From the NCBI GenBank assembly GCA_029747015.1, contig JAKOGI010002397.1, forward strand, positions 1-64,000: a stretch of DNA of 64,000 bases, read 5' to 3'. The translations under genes and the position numbers were made by a program. The notes beneath the pieces were generated by a model. That model was not told where the DNA came from. It saw nothing but the letters and a program-made list of their open reading frames with translations, and ran no database searches. This DNA comes from Carnegiea gigantea (lineage: Eukaryota; Streptophyta; Magnoliopsida; Caryophyllales; Cactaceae). Positions 56,546 to 64,000 of the stretch are shown here, in pieces. Numbering within the stretch: the stretch's first letter is position 1; each line of letters begins with the position of its first letter.

Positions 56546-57161
56546 TGTTGGATTTCGTGGCCTAAAATCAAAAAAAGGGCATGGTGGGACCGTTCCAGGC
56601 AACATGGGCGTGTCGGGATGAAGAAGCAACGGTGAAAGACAAGCACGGAGTTGGCATGAGCAGGGCACGACTGTGCCAGGTGGCACAGCCATGCCACTCA
56701 ACACGGTCGTGCGGTGTTCCCAGTTCGGGTACGGGCTTCTTGGTGGCTAGGGTTTGCGTCTTGACGTACAGTCTTCTTGGCGGTTAGGGTTTTTCTCTAG
56801 GAGTTAAACCCTGGACTTCTAGGCTCTATATCAAGAGACCTTGCCTAGGATCTAAAATAGTCCCATAACTAAGTAAACACAAAACACATTGAGAGGTAGA
56901 GAGTGTTTTAAGAGAGATTACAAGAGAGATTATAATTCTGCTATTAGATCGAATTACTTGTTGTGATTGCGATCACTTTGTATTCTCTCTGTTCATATAG
57001 TGACTTGTTTGTGCTAGTTGCCGTCTGTGGTTTTTCCCGCATTGGATTTCCTCATAAATCTTGTGTGTTATTGCTTTGTTCTTGTTATCGTTCTTTAAAT
57101 TTCTGAATATCTATTTCATCCTATCGCTTCTGCAACTAAATTCGGTCAATTTTCCCTAGCA
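56546..57161 (+). repeat. LTR-B, second copy and right end of the composite
   Basis: The LTR is 616 bp and runs TGTTGGATTTCGTGGCC...TTTTCCCTAGCA. It has the same GGCAC/GTGCC cluster, more decayed (GGGCACGACTGTGCCA near 56666). TGGGT follows and the LINE resumes. Confidence 0.85.
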
Positions 57162-57586
57162 TGGGTTAAGAAGGAGGGCGTGACATCTTTCCATACGTAG
57201 AAGTAAGGTTGGGAAGTCGAAACTTAGTCTTTCACCTTTTGGGACACCATCAATGAATCCATGTGTATCATAAGTCTTATAGCACTACAATCCCTAGCTA
57301 GTCGTAGGCCTTGTAACAATGCTTTCAGTTCTGCTTTTACTGAAGAACAGTAGCCAAAGTTAGCCACAAAACTCTTGATCCATTCTCCACGGTGCCCTCT
57401 CAATACCCCACTGCCTCCAGCCACTCCCGGGTTCCCTTTAGCCGCCCCGTCAATGTTCAGCTTGTAACAACCTGGTGGTGGGGACAGCCATCTAATGAAA
57501 TGCTCAGTTCTAACTATTAGGGAATTGCACCCCACTGAGTTTATGGCCTGTAGAATGTTCTTCCCTTTTCCTGGATAAACCTGCAT
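57162..57586 (-). pseudogene. LINE RNase H, N-terminal piece
   Basis: The minus-strand frame reads YKLNIDGAAKGNPGVAGGSG, HRGEWIKSFVANFG, SVKAELKALLQGLRLARD and MIHMDSLMVSQKVKD, then a stop. These are the RVT_3 RNase H blocks with the catalytic residues in DGAAKGNP, AELKAL and MDSL. The C-terminal piece is at 51671-51864. Confidence 0.88.
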
Positions 57587-57639
57587 GGATTGTGTGGTAT
57601 GAAGTTGGGTTCTTCAAATATACACTTATTTCTCCACTT

Positions 57640-58466
57640 CTAAATCCACCACAATGTCATTGCAAAGTAGGTAGGCCATTCTTTGTTCTTCTTCTCCGAT
57701 TGTGCTAGGTTTGAGGCAAGCCAACTTCTCAAAGTCCCTGTAAAGAAGTTGTTATGTTCATGGTGTGGAATCATGGAGTCCCAGACTGTCCTTGGCAGTC
57801 TACAATCTTTGAGCAGGTGCAAAGTTGTTTCTTCAGCTGAGTCACATATGTTACAACTCGAGTTTGAAACCAAGCCACAAGCATATTGATTGAGGTTTGT
57901 CATGATCCTTCCATGTGCAGCAAGCCATAAGAAGAAATTTATTCTCTGTAGTATTTTGCAACGCCAAATAATGTCCCAGAAGGGATCTCTAGCTCTATGG
58001 TCTTCACTCTGGATGAGAGCTAATGCCGACTTCAACAAAAAACCCCATGGCTTGAACTGTTCCAAACCAACTGGTCTTCACTTTTATCCCTTGGTTGGAT
58101 TTCATTAGAAGCTATGATACCAAGGATGTCATCGGATAAAAGATTTGCAAATAGGTCCCATTTCCAGCCCGTGGTTACGTCCTATAGTTCTGCTACTGTG
58201 GCATCTTCAAGTTGAGGGGGAATAGGGCCAATGGCTACACTGCAAAGAGGTTTCGCAATGGCCCAATTATGGTACCAAAATAGGGTACGTTTGCCATTAC
58301 CTATCTCTGCTCTTATACCTTCTTGGATGTATTTTGCATTCTCAGTGATCCTTTTCCACACATTTGACGCATTGGGTTTAGCCACGAACATGTCGATGTC
58401 ACAACGTCCATCGCAATACTTTGCTCTGACAACTTGGGACCAAAGCTTATCTCTTTCTATTAGCAC
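57640..58466 (-). pseudogene. LINE zf-RVT region
   Basis: Frames at 58466-58182 (KLWSQVVRAKYCDG, NGKRTLFWYHNW) and 58065-57640 (DPFWDIIWRCKILQRINFFL, LAAHGRIMTNLNQ, CNICDSAEETTLHLLKDC) cover the region after RT, including the zinc-binding zf-RVT domain. Stops separate the pieces. Confidence 0.85.
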
Positions 58467-60048
58467 TCTCCAACCGAGTTTGACAAGAAGATGAGCTTGT
58501 TTGCCTCATAGCCTTGAGTCCTACCCCTCGCATCGCTTTGAGCCTTAGGAGCTGTGTCCACGAAACGTGGTGTATTTTTCTGTGTGTTTCATCACCTCCC
58601 CAGAGAAATCTTCGGACCTTCCTATCCACTTCATCACATAAAGATCGAGGGAGCTTTGCAATTTGCATAAGTAGGTGTCAATGAAATTGTTGCTTGGATT
58701 AATGTGTTACAGCCAGCTGTAGAAAGCAGCCTTCCCCTCCATCCAAGTAGTCTTCGATCCACTCTTTCAGTGACATGATGAAATGTCTGCCTCGTAACTC
58801 TACCCTTAATGGTTGGCATCTCCAGATATCGTCCCAAGTCCTTGGTCGTGGGAATCCGCAATTCAACACTTATAATTTCAGCAGTTTCACTGCTTGTATT
58901 GTTAGAGAATAGCACCATTGATTTCTGGAAGCTAACTCTTTCTCCTGATGCTTCACAAAATGAATCCAGATAGTTTTTTATCATCTTGGCGTGTTCTAGA
59001 CTAGCTTAGCCAAATGAGACGAGGTCATCGGTAAAAAATTTGTTCAGGGTGGTCTACCCCTGCTAGCAAAGGCCGGTTTCCACTCACCATGCTTTTTTTT
59101 CTCTTCTATCAAGTGGTTGCGTCTCTCCATGCACAAGACAAATATATATGGTGATAACGAATCACCTTGTCGTAGTCCTCGGGTAGGTGAGAAGTCCAGA
59201 GTCTTCTCTCCATTCCAAAGAATGTTGAACGACGTGGAGTTGATACATAGCAGTATAATTTCAACTATCATTTGTAGCAGCCGCAGTTCTTGAAGAGTCT
59301 CTTTAATAAACGCCTATCTCAAGCGGTCATAGGCCTTCTCTAGGTCTACTTGATCACCATGTAGCCCATTTTCCCACTTTTCTGCCTTATGGTATGTAGC
59401 ATCCCTTGAACAACAATACTATTGTCAGATATTTGTCGTCCAGGGACAAAACTTGCTTGCGTATGAGACACCACTTTGTTAAGAATGGGTTTAAAACGGT
59501 TTACGATGGCTTTAGAGATAGCTTTATAAGCCACACTACATAGACCAGTGGGTCTTAATTACGAAACAGATTAAGGGTTCTCCACTTTTGGAATTAATAC
59601 GATGAAGGTATCATTTAGTCCATTCGGGATGCCTTTACCATGCATGACATCTAACGCAGTTTGAATTAGTTTAGGACCAACGAGCTCCCAATACTTTTGG
59701 TGAAAGAGGGCTTGAAACCCATCCAGGCTAGCAGCTTTAAAAGGACCCATTTCAAAGATGGTCTTTTTTATATCACTTCCAGTGAAGGGTCTTGAAAGAT
59801 CAGCCATTGCCTCAACTTAGCATGGGAAAACAGTTGTGAGGCAGTAAATAAGGAGTATATGGGGTACCTTCATTTGAATATAGATTTATCAAAAAATTTC
59901 GAACCATGTCTTTGATGCTCTCATTGTCCGTAAGCCGATTGCCCATAGGTTCTTGAAGCATTTCAATCCGATTCCTACGCCGCCTTCTAACAATGGTGCT
60001 AGCATGATAATAGCGGGTGTTTCGATCTCCGTCGCGTATCTCGTCCAT
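58447..60048 (-). pseudogene. LINE reverse transcriptase, broken into pieces
   Basis: Blocks in order on the minus strand are RDGDRNTRYYHASTIVRRRR (60040), FEMGPFKAASLDGFQALFHQ (59760), LNDTFIVLIPKVENP (59590), VSHTQASFVPGRQISDN (59460), PTRGLRQGDSLSPYIFVLCM (59180), FFTDDLVSFG (about 59042-59013, the catalytic YADD-type site), then EASGERVSFQKSMVLFS and GWRGRLLSTAGCNTLI (58984-58634). Each break is a stop or a small shift. The order is complete, so the LINE inserted with a full RT. Confidence 0.88.
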
Positions 60049-60581
60049 TCATGATTTTTGAAACCACATTATCTCAATTTGCTTGAGGGCTTCATCCAAT
60101 TCCCGTCTTAAGGTAGCTTTTAGCCTTCTTAGAAAACGATTCGGGCCCGTTGCTAAAGCATGTTAGATACCCTCTATCATAGCCCATAGTGCTTTCCTCC
60201 TATGGAACAAATTGCCAAATACTCTTTTCTTCCAGTCATCAAATGATTTGGCTAGGTGTTGAGGGCCAAGAGTGAGATCAGGTTGCCAATTAGTGGTGAT
60301 GCAATCTTCAAACTGGGGGTGTGATAGCCATGCAGCTTGGAATCAAAATGGCTGACGAGCACTATGTACAGCTGTGAATCCGTTTGGAGCTATCAATATT
60401 AAGCAATGGACTGATTGATTCTGTAGCAGGTGACGTACGCTAGCCTCTTCAAAGTGAATTCTCCATTGTAGGTTGCAAACTCCCCTATCCAATCTTGCAT
60501 ATTTTCGATTCTTTGGCTTGATACCTCTACACCAAGTAAACTCTATTCCAGAAAAACCAAGGTCGATGAGACCATTATTGT

Positions 60582-61148
60582 TTATCCAATTATCGAATTT
60601 GGTGCATCTTCATTACAGATTATCACTGTAATTTTTCGATCTAACATCGACCTTGTTTCATTGAAATCACTCGCTAGAAGCCAAGGTTGATTATTACGGG
60701 ATGCAAACACACTGATCTCTTCAAAAAATTCATCTCGAGACTGCTCATTAGGACTGGCATAAACTGCTGTGCATAGCCAGTCCCCTTTATCTTTCATGGA
60801 GACGATGAATGCCGTAAATTTTGGTTTTGATTCTTTGATTTGTAGTGAGACATCATGAGAATGCCAAAACACCCAGATTCCGCCACTGAATCCGATAGGA
60901 TCAATCCTATGTTGGCCATCAAAGCTAATTTTGGGGTAAAATTCATCGGCGATGTTACCACTTACTTTGGTCTCCATCAGGACTAATATTTTTGGGGCAT
61001 ATCTTCTTAGAAGTTCCTTGAGTGTATGCAAGAATCCTCTACTAGCAACACCTTGAACATTCCAAACTAAAATAGGATAAGCTGTTTGATGATTATTCAC
61101 AAGGAAAAAGCTATATTTGTTTTTTAGGTGAGAACGCTCTATTGCCAT
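60582..61148 (-). pseudogene. LINE apurinic-type endonuclease
   Basis: This 188-codon frame contains [50 protein letters not shown] and [10 protein letters not shown]. These are the order and spacing of the exonuclease-endonuclease-phosphatase fold of plant L1 ORF2, which nicks the target DNA. The usual GDFN is SDFN here. The C-terminal part (60581-60050) is broken. Confidence 0.88.
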
Positions 61149-61178
61149 GGGATTTCCCTCTCTTGTTCCATGGTGGTC

Positions 61179-62288
61179 TTACACCCCCACTTGCACTTGT
61201 GTGTCTTCAGCTGCCATCAAAGTAGTTGGGTGATCCCTAGCTCCCAAAGCACCACTACCAGCATTTCCTATACCAGTCAGGCTGGGTCCCTGAGGCTTTT
61301 GGTGCTGATTTTTGTTACCGTTAGGAGGATCTCCTGAATGGAGAGGGGATGGTGTTATTGAGAATCCACTATTTTGCCTCAGAGTGAGGTTGGACGTAGA
61401 CCCTCTGTTATGGTGAATTGTCAAGTGGGCCTGAGCTAGACGCACGGCAGGGGATATGCGAATCCCAACATTTTCTTTATGAGCTGGGCATGGATTTGCA
61501 TGAGTATTAGCTTGACTCGTAGCACCATGTGGCAAAGCAATACGTGGGCTTACGTTTACGTTATGTGGGCTTAAAGGAATCCTTGGGCCTTGACTTCTTA
61601 TGGCTTGACTTTGTGGTTGGGCATTGTTGTCCATGCTCCGTGAATTAGCTAGCTGGGTAGTAGTACATTCGAAAATAGCTTCTGATACATCACCACTAAG
61701 GCCAGCAACATTCACTCCCATGCTATTTCCCAAAATGGGATTTTCCTCATTATTTTCCAACTCAACATCCATAACAGTTGCTTTGTCATTGCCTTGTAAA
61801 TCACTTGGACTTACTATATTATTTGGGAAGATATTATCCTCGAAGTTCTCGTCTTGATTCTCGCCTAGATTTTCGCTACCAATGCCTTCCACAGTCAAAA
61901 TTCCAAATCTGGATCCCTTCTCATTAGGAAGGCGGTTTCTAATAGGAATATTCCTATTATGTCTTTAATTGATTTCTGAAAAATTATTTAGTTGCCCTTC
62001 AGCTTGGTTTTGGGCGTTTGAGGTCCGGTTGGTTCGACCTGTCTCTAGATTTGGCTGGCTCTGTTTCTTCCTCACCGGTTTCTTAACGAGCATCCATGAT
62101 CCATATTCTTCCATGTGTTTCGGCCTGACGTCAGGGATAGCAATGGTGGGATCGTGATATCCCCCACCTTGTTGGATAGTTCTGTCAACCTCCTCAGCTT
62201 GACGGAGCAGGTAGTGATCTTCCTTGTGGTCGATCTTCCCGCATTTGAAATAGATGAGCCTTCACCCCTTATATTGTATGTGCCATAC
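61179..62288 (-). pseudogene. LINE ORF1, C-terminal part with decayed zinc knuckle
   Basis: The frame 61898-61179 is Asn/Ser/Gln-rich. Upstream, the minus strand at about 62262-61969 reads [19 protein letters not shown], where two knuckle Cys have become Tyr. It then reads [16 protein letters not shown], the 'YGPWMLV' block that follows the knuckle in plant LINE ORF1 proteins. ORF1 binds the element RNA. Its N-terminal domain is cut off by the insertion at 62289. Confidence 0.78.
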
Positions 62289-64000
62289 TGTTGAGTTCGT
62301 GAGTATACAACCACAAGAGGGGGGTGAATTGTGGTGTCTGATTTTCGCGTTGTAAATAACAAACACCCTCACAGAGGTTGTTCTCAAATGACAAACACCC
62401 TGATAGCTTGTTTGCACGGGGTGTTCTCAAATATTGCAGATGCGAAAATCACCAAGATAAATGCGAAAAATAAAGCACACACAATTTTTACGTGGAAAAC
62501 ACCTCTAGCCCAACTGAGGTGTGAAAAACTACGACCTACCTCGTGTAGGATTTAACCACTTTCACTAACGGGCTTCACACGTTACAAATGTAACACACCT
62601 TGTTACAACTTGCAACCACGTAACCTTCTTCCCAAAGACAGGTTACACCACGTCCAACCTTCGCAAGATTAGACACGTCCAAGTCCACACGACTAGGACA
62701 CACTCACTCACTTTTTTGATCCAAGATCAGGGTTACAAACACTTTACAGGGGGTGCTTCTCACTAAGTAGATGTAAGGTACAATGAAGATCCTATTATGC
62801 CAATGGTTTGAAAACTCAAATCAAACACAGCTTGTCACGGTTTTGCTTTTCAGAATGAAGCTCAAGAATTTTAATGTGAAAACCGTGTTTCTTGATTTTT
62901 GCAGATTTTTCAGAAAGCTGTGTTGCTTCTCTTTTTCAGTCTAAGTTTTCTCTATCTGCTTCTTGGCCTCTCTATGGGAGAGAAAAGTTGCGGTTTTTAA
63001 ACACAAGGTCCAACGGTCAAAAACCAAAGAATCAGCTAAGTATGGAAAATGATTTGCAAACAAAATATATTCTCCAACGGCTAATGATGAATTTATCCCA
63101 AAATATAAGGGATTTTGTTATCTTAAAAGATAACCCTTATCTTCCCATAGCCGTGAAGAGGTTTAAAGAGATTTTCAGCTTTTACCAAATCCGAAAATAT
63201 AGTCATAGGAATCTTTTGATTTGGCAAATCTCCCAAACCTATTTTCGCAAATCTCCATAATATTTTCAAGAACTATCCTCTCCAGAAAAATAGCAATTTT
63301 GAAATTCAAAGAAAGTATTCTGGAGATCTTGGCCAACCAAAATGAATTTTCAAAAATAATCGGGTATGGCCACTGCAGTTCAGAAACACCCTAGGCACCC
63401 TGTTTGCAGGGTTGTTCGCAACTGGTGTTCTGAAGTACTTTAGCGCAAATACCGATTCAAGAGGTGTTTAAAATAATGTTTTCAATATTGGCATATTAAC
63501 AAGAGTCTAATTAAATAAAACCTATATACCCAAGACTTCTTGTTTTGAACCAGTCATCTTGTCCGAGATTTGTAGAGCTGCTGTGAACACCAAGGCCACC
63601 TTGTTTGCTGGGGTTGTTCTTTGCATTGCTAGAGTTCAGGAACACGCTTTACAATCAACTGTCGAGATGGTGTTCTTGACTTAATATGGAATCACCAAGT
63701 AAAACCTGTCTAGAAGACTTGTTCTCACATGTAGCAAACCAGTTAATACAATAAAGATCACAAACACCAGTTAGGCCTGTTTGGAGATCGTGTTCGGAGT
63801 AACATTACTTGGACAAATTTTTACACTTGGATTTGTTATCATCAAAACTAAATATAATCAACAAATTCCCCCTTTTTGATGATGACAAACCAGGTGACCA
63901 TATTGACAAAATTTAAACGCGCTTAACAACGCTTAATGCTGATAGGGATCTGCTGATAGGGATCCTCTAGGTGCTAGGTCATATCTGGGATCCTCTAGGT
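62289..64000 (-). mobile_element. Second SIRE-like Copia copy, 3' LTR end only (runs off the window)
   Basis: The LTR at 62289-63863 (1575 bp) has ends TGTTGAGTTCG and AATCAACA. It is followed by the polypurine tract (minus AAAAAGGGGGAATT) and the first one and a half units of the same 28-bp tandem repeat (from 63959). Orientation is the same as in 18568-29579. Left flank is CATAC (62284-62288). The LTR is somewhat more diverged than the pair in the complete copy, with small deletions near 62900-62990 and 63200-63290. Confidence 0.95.

Larger units (their letters stand above)
51865..57161 (+). mobile_element. Composite of TRIM-like short LTRs and Tork-like Copia blocks, joined at primer binding sites
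   Basis: The order on the plus strand is LTR-A (51865-52042), primer site, gag start, partial LTR-A (52508-52587), primer site, gag-protease, LTR-B (54054-54711), primer site, TRIM-type short internal region (54727-54920), LTR-A (54921-55098), primer site, gag-protease, LTR-B (56546-57161). LTR-A (178 bp) and LTR-B (about 616-658 bp) are unrelated, yet each is followed at once by AGTGGTATCAGAG. The block sits in the LINE with TAGGT/TGGGT at its outer sides, so its two ends are different LTRs. It contains no integrase or RT and has many stops. A chimera by template switching at the primer site, followed by tandem duplication, is the simplest reading. Confidence 0.8.
51650..62288 (-). mobile_element. 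Decayed L1-type LINE, split by a composite LTR element and cut by a Copia insertion
   Basis: The LINE has ORF1 (62288-61179), an endonuclease (61148-60582), RT (about 60048-58634), zf-RVT (58466-57640) and RNase H (57586-57162 continuing at 51864-51671). The RNase H domain is interrupted exactly at 51865-57161, flanked by TAGGT (51860-51864) and TGGGT (57162-57166). ORF1 is cut at 62289 by a SIRE-like element, and its 5' part lies outside the window. Many stops and frameshifts show that it is old. Confidence 0.85.

Overview
The window is nuclear DNA of a flowering plant, most likely a eudicot. This follows from plant-type LTR retrotransposons primed by initiator-Met and Asp tRNAs, L1-type LINEs with zf-RVT and RNase H domains, hAT MITEs, a plant-type Ulp1 (C48) protease gene with introns, and a broken RNase T2 (S-RNase-like) gene. 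There are no rRNA genes, bacterial operons or CRISPR arrays, and I saw no tRNA gene. Almost everything is transposable element, much of it nested.

Layout. 1-4261 (minus strand): part of a Ulp1-like cysteine protease gene whose 3' end runs off the left edge. About 4262-8891: intergenic DNA with microsatellites and one LTR-like remnant. 8892-34737: a nest about 26 kb long. The outer element is an Athila-like Gypsy element with gag and protease but no RT or integrase (LTRs 8892-10333 and 33322-34737, target duplication CTTAT). Into its gag gene went a second, inverted copy of the same family (11018-18386, duplication CCCAG) and a complete 11 kb SIRE/Maximus-like Copia element (18568-29579, duplication TCTAT) that carries an extra third ORF. 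34738-38062: unassigned host DNA. 38063-43393: a nearly complete Tork-like Copia element (duplication ATAAA). 43394-51340: host DNA with a 5'-truncated LINE, two hAT MITEs, an RNase T2 pseudogene and a foldback repeat. 51343-51646: a long AT microsatellite. About 51650-62288: a decayed minus-strand LINE split by an unusual composite, in which TRIM-like short LTRs and Tork-like Copia gag/LTR blocks alternate with joins at the shared primer binding site (51865-57161). 62289-64000: the 3' LTR end of another SIRE-like copy, inserted in LINE ORF1 and cut by the window edge.

The nesting gives relative ages: the outer Athila-like element predates both insertions in it, and the LINE predates the composite and the right-hand SIRE-like copy. 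Most stop codons that can be checked against a sister copy fit C-to-T (or G-to-A) decay, as expected for methylated repeats.

The most unusual signals are: (1) a near-palindromic 15-mer, TGGCACGGTCGTGCC, inside the LTRs of a Gypsy family and two Copia families; (2) the TRIM/Copia composite, which has different LTRs at its two ends; (3) a dense scatter of TGTTY/RAACA words in the LTRs and spacers of the SIRE-like element, together with its extra ORF; (4) a nonautonomous gag-protease Gypsy family that inserted into its own gag. All coordinates and comparisons were made by eye.
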